Positions 47,850-56,029 of a stretch of 64,000 nucleotides of DNA are shown in pieces. Both the position numbers and the translations under genes were made by a program. The DNA is from Desulfoscipio geothermicus (GTDB taxonomy: Bacteria > Bacillota > Desulfotomaculia > Desulfotomaculales > Desulfallaceae). The first letter of the stretch is position 1. The number at the start of each line of letters is the position of its first letter. The notes beneath the pieces are model-generated. The model ran no database searches. It saw only the letters and a list, made by a program, of their open reading frames with translations, and was not told the DNA's origin. The stretch spans positions 62,001 through 126,000 of the forward strand of contig JAENYF010000001.1 in assembly GCA_016841905.1 (NCBI GenBank). Reading direction: 5' to 3'.

Positions 47850-48119
47850 GTGCCAAGAGGAGATGGAACCGGCCCGATGGGACGGGGACCAATGTCTGGT
47901 AGAGGTGCAGGGCCCTGTAGTCTAGGAAATGTAGCTCAATCCCTTGTAGGCCTGGGACTGGGATTAGCACTTAGACGCAGGCGCGGCTCCGGGCAGTGGG
48001 TAGACAGATTTAATAACATAGACCAGACTGCCTCTACACCAAAAGAGCTGTTGCAAGAACAAAAAGCTGTGCTGCAAAGGCGGCTGGAAGTTATTGACCG
48101 GCAGCTGGAAAATTTATAA
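47850..48119 (+). CDS. DUF5320 small protein (Gly/Arg-rich)
   Basis: 89 residues from GTG 47850, with AAGGAGGTG six bases upstream. The start MPRGDGTGPMGRGPMSGRGA is the DUF5320 signature; the end is a coiled coil (LLQEQKAVLQRRLEVIDRQL). Such proteins occur next to Mrp/NifX Fe-S genes in anaerobes. Function unknown. First gene of the 47.8-52.2 kb operon. Confidence 0.85.
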   Translation: MPRGDGTGPMGRGPMSGRGAGPCSLGNVAQSLVGLGLGLALRRRRGSGQWVDRFNNIDQTASTPKELLQEQKAVLQRRLEVIDRQLENL

Positions 48120-48182
48120 AATGCAATAAAGTAGCCGGAGGACGCTCTGGCTATTTCTCTGGTAGATTGAGGTGAAAGATTT

Positions 48183-48563
48183 ATGTCCAGGCCAAGAAAA
48201 TGGAGAAAGGTCTGTTGTTTGCCGAAAAACAACCGCTTTGGCCCCCTGAATAAACCGGCTAATACCGAGCGTTTTCTCAGGATGACAGTTGATGAATACG
48301 AGACCATTAGGCTTATTGACCTGGAGGGCTTTACCCAGGAAGAGTGTGCCGGTCAAATGAACATAGCCCGTACAACTGTGCAAGGGATTTATACTGAGGC
48401 CAGAAGAAAAGTCGCCCAATGTCTAGTAAACGGGAAAGTGTTGCTAATCGAGGGTGGCGAATACCGGCTTTGCGACAGCTATGGCAAAGGCTGCGGCGGC
48501 AGTGGCTGTCGCAGAAATAGGTATAATATAGGCTTAAGGGGTAATGAGAGTAGAGGTGAGTAG
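48183..48563 (+). CDS. DUF134 HTH regulator
   Basis: 126 residues. It opens with RPRKWRKVCCLPKNNRFGP, a DUF134 signature, and has a sigma-70-region-4-like helix-turn-helix (MTVDEYETIRLIDLEGFTQE; CAGQMNIARTTVQGIYTEAR). A Cys-rich tail (DSYGKGCGGSGCRRN) may sense metal or redox state. It probably controls this operon through the shared ACATATGT site. The stop overlaps the next start. Confidence 0.88.
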   Translation: MSRPRKWRKVCCLPKNNRFGPLNKPANTERFLRMTVDEYETIRLIDLEGFTQEECAGQMNIARTTVQGIYTEARRKVAQCLVNGKVLLIEGGEYRLCDSYGKGCGGSGCRRNRYNIGLRGNESRGE

Positions 48564-48970
48564 TGATTTATTCTGATCGAGTACTTATGCATTGTTTGTG
48601 GCCTCAAAATGCTTATAGTATGCTTGATGCAGATGCTGTAGGAAGCTATATAGAGCCCTCCTGCGGAGATGCTTTGACCTTTTATATAAAGGTAAAAGAC
48701 AATTGTATTCAAGATATCAGCTATCTTGCTTCCGGCAGTTGTGTCTCCATTGCAATATGCAGCATAGCCTCAGAGTTGGCCAAAGGTAAATACTTGGATG
48801 ATGCATTAAAAATCACTGCAGAGGATATTATTGAGGGTTTGGGTGGTCTCCCGGAAAACAAGGATCATTGCTCAAATCTAGCCGTAAGCACTCTGCGTAA
48901 GGCCATCAATAACTATCAAAGAATAACTGGAACGGAGGATTATTATGAAAATAGCAATACCTGTGGATAA
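48563..48970 (+). CDS. IscU/NifU-N-like scaffold protein, copy 2
   Basis: 135 residues from GTG 48563, ribosome site GAGGTGAG. Paralogue of 45090. SCGDALTFY and DHCSNLAVSTL cysteines are kept, but the middle one is moved: ASGSCVSIAICS against VFGCVASIATSS, so the Cys is one position later. Extra cysteines are present (DNCIQ, AICS, NTCG). Its C-terminus overlaps the next gene by 26 bases. Confidence 0.85.
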   Translation: MIYSDRVLMHCLWPQNAYSMLDADAVGSYIEPSCGDALTFYIKVKDNCIQDISYLASGSCVSIAICSIASELAKGKYLDDALKITAEDIIEGLGGLPENKDHCSNLAVSTLRKAINNYQRITGTEDYYENSNTCG

Positions 48971-49316
48971 GCCAAATTTAGCAGCCGGCGTAAATCAGAA
49001 TTTCGGACGGACCCCCTATTTCCTTATTTATGACACTGAAACCAAGGAAGACGTATTTATTGATAACAGTGCAGCAGCTAGTCAGGGTGGCGCCGGTATT
49101 AAAGCAGCACAAAGCATTGTGGACAATAACGCGGAGGCAGTGTTAACTCCCCTCTGTGGAGAAAATGCCGCCGGGGTGCTCAACGCCGCCGGTATCAAAA
49201 TATATAAGACCGTAAGGGATGCTTTGGTTATGGACATGATCAATGCCTTCATGGAGGGCAAGCTAGCCATATTAGAAGATATTCATCCCGGCTATCATGG
49301 ACAAGTCGGCAAATAA
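48945..49316 (+). CDS. NifX/NifB-type dinitrogenase iron-molybdenum cofactor domain protein
   Basis: 123 residues; ATG 48945 follows GGAGG. The fold signature is NQNFGRTPYFLIYDTETKED and GGAGIKAAQSIVDNNAEAVL. Small proteins of this type bind Fe-S or Fe-Mo cofactors in transit. Overlaps the scaffold gene before it and abuts the ATPase gene after it. Confidence 0.88.
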   Translation: MKIAIPVDKPNLAAGVNQNFGRTPYFLIYDTETKEDVFIDNSAAASQGGAGIKAAQSIVDNNAEAVLTPLCGENAAGVLNAAGIKIYKTVRDALVMDMINAFMEGKLAILEDIHPGYHGQVGK

Positions 49317-49317
49317 T

Positions 49318-50187
49318 ATGCGGATAGCAGTGCTTAGCGGTAAGGGTGGCACCGGCAAGACACTGATAGCGGTAAATTTAGCAGTTGCGGCGAAAGACTC
49401 CACCTATATAGATTGCGACGTGGAAGAACCCAACGGGCACCTGTTTCTCAAACCCGAAGTAGTTCAGGAGGAAGAAATAACCGTTAAGATTCCGGCTGTA
49501 GATGAGCAGCTTTGCATGGGCTGCCGGACCTGTACCTATTTTTGCCGGTTCAATGCCTTAGCTTACATTAATGACAAGTTGAAAATCTTTGCTGACGTTT
49601 GCCACTGCTGTGGGGGCTGTGTGCTGTTATGTCCTGTAGAAGCTCTGTCGGATATAGATAAGGTAATCGGAAAAATACAAAAAGGCGCTAAGGATAATAT
49701 AAACGTAAATACAGGCATATTGGACTTTGGCGTTGAGTCGGGTGTTCCGATTATCAAGAAACTGCTCAGTGAGTATGTTCCTGATAGCAAGGACCTGACT
49801 TTAATTGACTGCCCGCCGGGCAGTGCCTGTATTGTCATGGAGAGCATCAAGGACGTGGATTATTGCATCCTGGTGGCCGAGCCTACCGTGTTCGGTGTGC
49901 ATAATCTCAATATGGTTTATGAACTGGTTAAGTTATTTGACAAGCCTCATGGGGTGGTGCTGAATAAATGTTTGGAAGGAGAAAATCCTGCCGAGAAATT
50001 CTGCATCGAAAAAGGCATTAAGATTTTAGGCCGCATACCCTTTGACCATGAGCTGGGCACGATAAATTCCAATGCCCGGATTGCAGTTAGGGAAAGTGAA
50101 GGATATCAAAAGTTGTTTGCCGGCCTGCTGCAAAAAGTGACTGAGGAGGTGCATCAACATGAAGCAGTTACTCATCCTCAGCGGTAA
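49318..50187 (+). CDS. MinD-superfamily P-loop ATPase with inserted 2x[4Fe-4S] ferredoxin domain, first
   Basis: 289 residues from ATG 49318, one base after the previous stop. Deviant Walker A is VLSGKGGTGKTLIAVNLAVA. The ferredoxin insert (about 60-110) shows CMGCRTCTYFCRFNAL and CCGGCVLLCP. Switch region DCPPGSAC. These ATPases occur as pairs in anaerobes next to NifX/Mrp genes and are thought to handle Fe-S clusters. It overlaps the second ATPase by 29 bases. Confidence 0.9.
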   Translation: MRIAVLSGKGGTGKTLIAVNLAVAAKDSTYIDCDVEEPNGHLFLKPEVVQEEEITVKIPAVDEQLCMGCRTCTYFCRFNALAYINDKLKIFADVCHCCGGCVLLCPVEALSDIDKVIGKIQKGAKDNINVNTGILDFGVESGVPIIKKLLSEYVPDSKDLTLIDCPPGSACIVMESIKDVDYCILVAEPTVFGVHNLNMVYELVKLFDKPHGVVLNKCLEGENPAEKFCIEKGIKILGRIPFDHELGTINSNARIAVRESEGYQKLFAGLLQKVTEEVHQHEAVTHPQR

Positions 50188-51034
50188 AGGAGGCACGGGT
50201 AAAACAACCATTGCCAGTGCGTTTATTAAATTATCCGGCGCTAAAGCCTATGCTGATTGTGATGTAGATGCACCTAACCTGCATTTGCTTATGGGGCAAG
50301 CTTCGGAACCCAAGCGGACAGCTTATTTTGGCATGCCCAAAGCAGAAATAAACCCAGAATTATGTATTCGATGTGATGAGTGCAGAAAATACTGCCGGTT
50401 TAATGCCATTCTAGTAGACGAAGATTATACGGTGGACCCTTATGCCTGTGAAGGCTGCGGAGTTTGTGAATTTATTTGCCTTGAAGGTGCTGTATCCTCA
50501 GTACCTGCAGTGGCAGGAGAATTGATGCTGTATACCGAGGAGGACAAGGTTTTTTCCACCGCCCAGCTTAAAATGGGCAGCGGTAACTCAGGGATGCTGG
50601 TTACTGAGGTAAAAAAGCAGATGCAAGAATCAGCAGCAGCTGATGCTGATATAGCCATTATTGATGGCTCTCCGGGTATTGGCTGTCCGGTAATTGCCTC
50701 ACTCAGCGGCGTTGATCTGGTCCTGGTTGTTGCTGAACCTTCCATATCCGGCATCAGCGATATGGTGCGCATTTTAAAAACAGCCGGTGTTTTCCGAACT
50801 AATACGGTGGTTTGCATAAATAAGTATGACACTAATCTTGAGAATGCTAACCAGATTGAAGCGTTTTGTCAAGAAAATAATATCTCTTTTGTCGGCAGAA
50901 TACCCTTTGATGCGAGTGCGGTAAAAACAATTAATAATGGACAAACTATTGTGGATATAGATTGCTTGTCGGGTCGCGCGGTTAGAGATGTTTATGCTAA
51001 AACAATGGACTATCTGGCGGTAAACAATAATTAA
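50159..51034 (+). CDS. MinD-superfamily P-loop ATPase with ferredoxin insert, second
   Basis: 291 residues, ribosome site GAGGAGGTG. Walker A ILSGKGGTGKTTIASAFIKL; DCDVDAPNLHLLMG; ferredoxin insert CIRCDECRKYCRFNA and CEGCGVCEFIC. Switch DGSPGIGCPVIASL. It is the partner of the first ATPase and likely forms a heterodimer with it (family knowledge and layout). Confidence 0.9.
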   Translation: MKQLLILSGKGGTGKTTIASAFIKLSGAKAYADCDVDAPNLHLLMGQASEPKRTAYFGMPKAEINPELCIRCDECRKYCRFNAILVDEDYTVDPYACEGCGVCEFICLEGAVSSVPAVAGELMLYTEEDKVFSTAQLKMGSGNSGMLVTEVKKQMQESAAADADIAIIDGSPGIGCPVIASLSGVDLVLVVAEPSISGISDMVRILKTAGVFRTNTVVCINKYDTNLENANQIEAFCQENNISFVGRIPFDASAVKTINNGQTIVDIDCLSGRAVRDVYAKTMDYLAVNNN

Positions 51035-51055
51035 TAACAAAAGGAGTTTAGGCAA

Positions 51056-51850
51056 ATGAGTGATCTTAGCGGTCAAAATAGCAGCAGCAGTGAAGATTTT
51101 TCCGTACAACTACATGAATTAAGCAACGTCAAAAAGGTGATCGCTGTAGTTAGTGGCAAAGGCGGGGTTGGCAAATCTTTAGTTACCTCTCTGCTGGCAG
51201 TGGCTATGAGCAGAAAGGGTTATCATGCGGCCGTTCTTGATGCCGACGTAACCGGCCCCTCCATTCCTAAAATCTTTGGGGTCAAGGAAACACCTACATC
51301 TGATGCTGCGGGCTTATACCCCAGTAAAAGCAAAACCGGTATTGATATCATGTCCATGAACCTGTTGCTGCCCAGCGACACAGATCCGGTGATATGGCGG
51401 GGTCCAATTATTTCCGGCGCCGTTAAGCAGTTCTGGACGGATGTTATTTGGACGGATGTGGACTTCATGTTTGTTGATATGCCGCCGGGCACCGGTGATG
51501 TGCCCCTTACAGTATTTCAATCCATTCCCGTGAATGGCATTATTGTGGTCACTTCTCCGCAGGAACTCGTTTCAATGATCGTGGCCAAAGCAGTGAAGAT
51601 GGCCGAAGTGATGAACATACCGGTCCTTGGCTTGGTGGAGAACATGTCCTATTTTAAGTGCCCGGATAACGATAAGGAATACAAGATTTTTGGTGATAGC
51701 CACATTGAGGAAGTTGCTCAACAGCATAACCTGAAGGTACTGGCTAAATTGCCGATTGACCCGGCCATAGCAAGCGCCTGTGACAGCGGCTTAATCGAAG
51801 AGTTGGATGCTGCTGACTGGCTGGAGCCTGTGGCCCAAATATTAGAGTAA
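51056..51850 (+). CDS. Mrp/NBP35-type iron-sulfur carrier ATPase
   Basis: 264 residues, ribosome site AAAAGGAG. Walker A VVSGKGGVGKSLVTSLLAVA, switch MPPGTGDVPLTVFQSIP, and the C-terminal LVENMSYFKCPDNDKEYKIF. In most Mrp proteins this last motif is CPxC and binds a bridging cluster; here only the first Cys is present (CPDND). It is therefore unusual, or the cluster site uses other ligands. Confidence 0.9.
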   Translation: MSDLSGQNSSSSEDFSVQLHELSNVKKVIAVVSGKGGVGKSLVTSLLAVAMSRKGYHAAVLDADVTGPSIPKIFGVKETPTSDAAGLYPSKSKTGIDIMSMNLLLPSDTDPVIWRGPIISGAVKQFWTDVIWTDVDFMFVDMPPGTGDVPLTVFQSIPVNGIIVVTSPQELVSMIVAKAVKMAEVMNIPVLGLVENMSYFKCPDNDKEYKIFGDSHIEEVAQQHNLKVLAKLPIDPAIASACDSGLIEELDAADWLEPVAQILE

Positions 51851-51869
51851 ATGGAGGAGAGATTAAACG

Positions 51870-52226
51870 ATGAAGATTGCTGTAGCTAGTGATAATGGAA
51901 TGGTTACTGAGCATTTTGGACATTGTCGGGGCTTTATGATCTTTGATACTGAGAACGGTCAAATCCTGAAGAGTGAGACGGTGGCTAACCCAGGACACAA
52001 GCCGGGGTTTTTGCCAAACTTCCTCAATGACCAGGGAGTTCAGGTGATTATATCCGGAGGCATGGGAGCCGGGGCGATCGACATATTTAACGAAAAGAAT
52101 ATTGAGGTCATTGTCGGCGCCCGCGGTGTCGCTAAAGAGGCGGTTGAATTATATCTGCAGGGTGCGCTGCAATCCACCGGCTCTGTTTGCCACGAGCATC
52201 AACATTTAGATGATTGCGGTCATTAG
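51870..52226 (+). CDS. NifX/NifB-type cofactor domain protein, second
   Basis: 118 residues, ribosome site GGAGG. The start VASDNGMVTEHFGHCRGFMI and the block QVIISGGMGAGAIDIFNEKN are typical. The end is His/Cys-rich (VCHEHQHLDDCGH), a likely metal-binding tail. Last gene of the operon; a terminator follows. Confidence 0.9.
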   Translation: MKIAVASDNGMVTEHFGHCRGFMIFDTENGQILKSETVANPGHKPGFLPNFLNDQGVQVIISGGMGAGAIDIFNEKNIEVIVGARGVAKEAVELYLQGALQSTGSVCHEHQHLDDCGH

Positions 52227-52279
52227 CCACTGCTTTCGTGCTGCACTATTTGACGGGAGGCAGCCTGAGCCTGGTAAAC

Positions 52280-52325
52280 ATACCCCCTATGATAGAATTC
52301 AACCACTATCTAGGGGGTATATTTT
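52280..52325 (+). terminator. Terminator of the Fe-S operon
   Basis: ATACCCCCTA (52280-52289) pairs with TAGGGGGTAT (52311-52320), with an inner GATAG/CTATC pairing, followed by ATTTT. Confidence 0.82.
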
Positions 52326-52481
52326 GGTAAATTTTTAATTGGTGCTGGGCATCCATCATTTTGTGGCAAATGCTACAATAGCCGGCCCGCCGGTTAGCAG
52401 CTAATATTGCGTTTTGGGAAGGAATTTGTGGCTACATGTAGAATGCTTGTATGCGTCCATTCCTAATTTCCTTACCGGCAG

Positions 52482-52835
52482 GTGTGTTTTGTGCAATATG
52501 CACTTTCTGAATTAGTAGATATCCCCACCATTCAAAAGCTAATGGAAGGCTTACATTTAGGCTCAGATATTCTTTCAGCCATACTTGATGTTGACGGCAA
52601 TATTTTGGTTTGCGCAGGATGGCGTGATATCTGTGTTAAGTTCCATCGAGTAAATAGTGCATCTGCATTATTATGCAGACAAAGTGACTTATAGGGGAAG
52701 CCCTTTTTTAGTACTAAAGCTAATGGTAAAGGGCTTGGGCTAGCCAGCTGTTATAACATTGCTGCTTGTCATCATGCAGTAATCGATTTCGCGACTAGTC
52801 CGGGCGGTACTACCTTTTTCGTGTGCTTTACCTGA
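52482..52835 (+). pseudogene. PocR-domain sensor histidine kinase, internally deleted
   Basis: From 52482 the frame reads a PocR-type sensory domain (ALSELVDIPTIQKLMEGLHL; ILSAILDVDGNILVCAGWRD; CVKFHRVN) and stops at 52694. Immediately after, another frame reads PFFSTKANGKGLGLASCYNI and FATSPGGTTFFVCFT, the last part of a histidine-kinase ATPase domain. The HisKA domain and most of the ATPase domain are missing. It is a large internal deletion with frameshift. Confidence 0.8.
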
Positions 52836-52877
52836 AAAAACTTCGTTAATAAAGACAGAGCATAAAGTAAAACAGAG

Positions 52878-52915
52878 ACAGCGGAAATAACAGGTGTTGC
52901 TGTTATTTCCGCTGT
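52878..52915. terminator. Bidirectional terminator between the kinase remnant and serC
   Basis: ACAGCGGAAATAACAG (52878-52893) and CTGTTATTTCCGCTGT (52900-52915) form a perfect 16-pair stem. On the minus strand it lies directly downstream of serC. The T run is short on both sides. Confidence 0.8.
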
Positions 52916-52932
52916 TTAATAACTTGCGATAT

Positions 52933-54009
52933 TTACTTATTGGCTATTTCGAATTTCTTCATGAAATCAACCAGCTTCTTAACGCCCTCCAACGGCATGG
53001 CGTTATAAATACTGGCCCTCATGCCGCCCACCGACCGGTGCCCGGCCAGCGTAACAAAACCTTCCTTTTCGGCCTCTGCAATAAACTTTTTATTTAAATC
53101 ATCGCTTTTGGTAAGGAAAGGGATATTCATCAGTGAACGATACCGCTTATCCACAGGTGAAGAAAATAGTTTGGACTCATCAATGATATCATATAACAGA
53201 CCGGCTTTTTCCCGGTTGATCGCCTCAATTGCTTTTACACCGCCCAATTGCTCGATATGTTCAAACACCAGACCTGCCGTATAGATGCTGTAGCAGGGGG
53301 GTGTATTGTACAGCGATTTTTCTTTGTCATGGGTAGCGTAGCGGAAAATTACCGGTACCTGATCGGCATGTTTGCCGATCAAATCCTTGCGAATAATGAC
53401 CACCGTCACGCCAGAGGGACCCAGGTTCTTCTGGGCGCCAGCAAAAATCAGTCCAAATTTGGTTACATCAATTTCCTCAGACATAATATTGCTGGACATA
53501 TCGGCTACCAGGGGGATATTGCCTGTATCCGGTATGCTGGGATATTTAGTCCCTTCAATGGTATTGTTGGTGCAGATATGTACATAATCCGCATCTGGAG
53601 AGAATTGATAGTCTTCCGGAATATATGAGAAATTCTTATCTTCAGAAGAGGCCACAATATTAACGGTTGCTTGCACTTTGGCTTCATCAATGGCTTTTTT
53701 GGTCCAGTTGCCGGTATGAATAAAATCAATTTTCCGGTTTTGACCCAATAAATTCATTGGAATCATAGCAAATTGCTGTGAAGCGCCGCCTTGCAGGAAT
53801 AAAACACTGTAGTTATCCGGGATACTCATCAGCTTCCGCAAGGTAGCTTCGGCTCTTTCATGAATTTCCATATAAACGTTGGAGCGGTGGCTCATTTCCA
53901 TTACGGACATGCCGCTGCCTTTGTAATCAAGCATTTCCTCCGCCGCTTTTTTAAGTACAGGTTCGGGTAGCATCGAGGGTCCGGCTGAAAAGTTATACAC
54001 TCTGCTCAT
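52933..54009 (-). CDS. serC: Phosphoserine aminotransferase SerC
   Basis: 358 residues. PLP enzyme converting 3-phosphohydroxypyruvate to phosphoserine in serine biosynthesis. Family blocks: YNFSAGPSMLPEPVLKKAAE, SHRSNVYMEIHERAEATLRK, FLQGGASQQFAMIPMNLL, the PLP-Lys segment GLIFAGAQKNLGPSGVTVVI, and HRSVGGMRASIYNAMPLEGV. Start ATG 54009, ribosome site AAAGGAG. It is monocistronic here; no serA is adjacent. Confidence 0.96.
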   Translation of the reverse strand: MSRVYNFSAGPSMLPEPVLKKAAEEMLDYKGSGMSVMEMSHRSNVYMEIHERAEATLRKLMSIPDNYSVLFLQGGASQQFAMIPMNLLGQNRKIDFIHTGNWTKKAIDEAKVQATVNIVASSEDKNFSYIPEDYQFSPDADYVHICTNNTIEGTKYPSIPDTGNIPLVADMSSNIMSEEIDVTKFGLIFAGAQKNLGPSGVTVVIIRKDLIGKHADQVPVIFRYATHDKEKSLYNTPPCYSIYTAGLVFEHIEQLGGVKAIEAINREKAGLLYDIIDESKLFSSPVDKRYRSLMNIPFLTKSDDLNKKFIAEAEKEGFVTLAGHRSVGGMRASIYNAMPLEGVKKLVDFMKKFEIANK

Positions 54010-54338
54010 TCATATTCTCCTTTGTTATTTATTAGATTTTAAAATGCAGTGGTTTTAATACCTCATTTGTCTTTCCTTTATAATACTAGACAAACCTATT
54101 ATAATATAATATATCACTGGACGTCGGAAAATAAAATATTAACAAAGAAAATTAACTTTCGGTAGGCCGTTTTTCTTAACTGCACTTTTCTGGGCGCAGA
54201 TGCGCGGCTATGGGAAGACGTGGTATATCATATCCCTTTTTCCTGATTCTATCATAAGAGCGAAAATGTAAATACTAGCGAGAATTAGGCAGGTTCAAAA
54301 GCTGTCCTTTAATCCTGAGGATATTTAAGGTGATAAGC

Positions 54339-55096
54339 ATGCAAAAAATTGTATTCGGTAAAGATGTAAGGCTTGCCTGGGGACTGGCGTTAATTGGGCT
54401 TCTGGCGGGAATTGCAACGGCTGCGTGGCAATTAAGCAACCCATCTTTATTTAAAATAGCCCTGCCAAGTAATGTAAGTAAGGAGACCGTGATTGCGGCA
54501 GCTGGTTTCCAAGTTATGATCATGACCTTTATGCTGTCAATTATTGGAATTAAACTGGCCAAAAAAGTGGCTTCCAGTTGCATTCGGAATTTAGCAAGCA
54601 TGATACACTGCTGATGATAACGGCGAGTGGCATGACTGGCTTTATTATCGTAGCTATGGATAAATTTGTTTTTGGCCGTTACTTGGGTGAGTACGCAAGC
54701 ACTGAATTTCATCTCAACTTTTTAGAGCTGGCAGCATCTGTACTTTATGGCGGTATTGTCGAGGAAGTTATGCTGCGTTTATTCACTGTTAGCTTATTGG
54801 TATTCATATTGTATAAGGTTTTCGCCGGAAGCAAACCGGCTGCAGAGATACCGGTTTGGATTTATTTTGCTGCCATATTTATTGCGGCCACGATTTTTGC
54901 TGCAGGTCATTTGCCCGCCACTAAAATTGCCTATGGCCTTTCCACACCCATTATTTTGCGCAGCTTCCTCTTAAATGGCATGGGAGGCCTGGTATTTGGC
55001 TATTTTTACTGGAAAGATGGTCTGACGATGGCTATGGTTTCTCACGCAACTGTGCATTTATTTAGATTATTTATCTTTATGCCCCTGTTCTTTTAA
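54339..55096 (+). pseudogene. CPBP-family intramembrane metalloprotease, frameshifted
   Basis: From ATG 54339 the frame gives VFGKDVRLAWGLALIGLLAG to GIKLAKKV. The second frame, opening before 54578, gives FQLHSEFSKHDTLLMITASG to the stop at 55096. The CPBP motifs are in the second part: GGIVEEVMLRLF (EExxxR), AGHLPATKIAYG and SHATVH. One extra G in the GG at about 54572 would join the two. It could be a real break or a homopolymer miscall; the protease core is otherwise complete. Confidence 0.78.
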
Positions 55097-55123
55097 GCTG
55101 TCTTATTGAAGGAGCAATGCATC

Positions 55124-55631
55124 ATGATTAGACAGGCTACGGAAAAGGATTTATATGGACTATTGGCGATTTATAATGAGGCAATCTTAAATACAACCGC
55201 AACCTACGATTATCAGCCACAAACCATTGAGGAACGCAAACTCTGACTGGCTCAGCATGCCGAGAACGGCTATCCGGTTTTTGTTTATGCAGCAGGTCAT
55301 CGGGTGGTTGGCTTTGCCACCTATGGACCCTTTAGAATCAAACCGGCTTATAATATACAATTGAACACTCATTTTATGTAAGTGCTGAATCTTGAGGCCG
55401 GGGCATTGGTATGGCGTGTTAAAAGCAATCATCAAGCACGCCCGGGCAAGGGAATGTGACCGTGATTGCTGTCATCGATGCCTATAATGAACCCAGCATT
55501 AAAGTGCATGAAAAATTAGGATTCCAGTACGCGGGGACCATCAACGAGCAGGCTATAAATTTGGTCAGTGGTTAGACGTTGTCTTTTACCAGTTGGGGCT
55601 GACCGGTCCCAAAAATCCAACCGAGGACTGA
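55124..55631 (+). pseudogene. GNAT acetyltransferase (phosphinothricin-type), multiply broken
   Basis: ATG 55124 after AAGGAGC reads MIRQATEKDLYGLLAIYNEA to EERKL, then TGA (55244) where relatives have Trp. It goes on in frame (AQHAENGYPVFVYAAGHRVV), shifts near 55350, and has another TGA (55393) at an Arg position in the acetyl-CoA loop (SRGRGIG). Further breaks occur near 55418. Ends GLTGPKNPTED. Clearly decayed. Confidence 0.82.
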
Positions 55632-55739
55632 GCGAGCCTTATAGGAATGTAGGCAACATAACAAAATATTACCCTGGTAGCACTATGTGACTTTACTTTT
55701 ACGGCGTCTTCAACTAAAATTGTATCAATTGAATTACAC

Positions 55740-55997
55740 TTACAGCGATGATAGGAAGAAGTAGATCAGTTGATATCATTTCAGAGAGCGGCCGGTTGGT
55801 GAGAGACTGCAGATACACTGAGACGAATACATCCTGGAGCCGTTGCCTGAATTAATAGTAGGGTTTGACGGGTACGCCCGGTATAGCGTGTGAGTGTGTC
55901 GGCACTCGTTGAGGGGAATTTTTCGTGAGGAATTCCCGAGTCAGAGGTGGTACCGCAATTAATGCCCTCTGTTCCATTTTGGAGCAGAGGCTTTTTT
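55740..55997 (+). promoter_or_regulatory. T-box leader of tyrS
   Basis: The core AGAGGTGGTACCGCA is at 55943-55957, followed by terminator CCTCTGTTCC/GGAGCAGAGG and a T run (55965-55997). Stem I region starts with GATGATAGGAAGAAGTAG near 55748. A possible Tyr specifier TAC is at 55814-55816 (GCAGATACACTGAGACGAA). Uncharged tRNA-Tyr would stabilise the antiterminator and switch on tyrS. Confidence 0.92.
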
Positions 55998-56029
55998 ATT
56001 ATAAAATATTGGGTAAAGGAGTTGTGCTA

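Noticed and set aside
55244-55395. In-frame TGA codons in the GNAT gene as selenocysteine
   Set aside because: They fall at expected Trp and Arg positions, not Cys, and the gene has several frameshifts; plain decay explains them.
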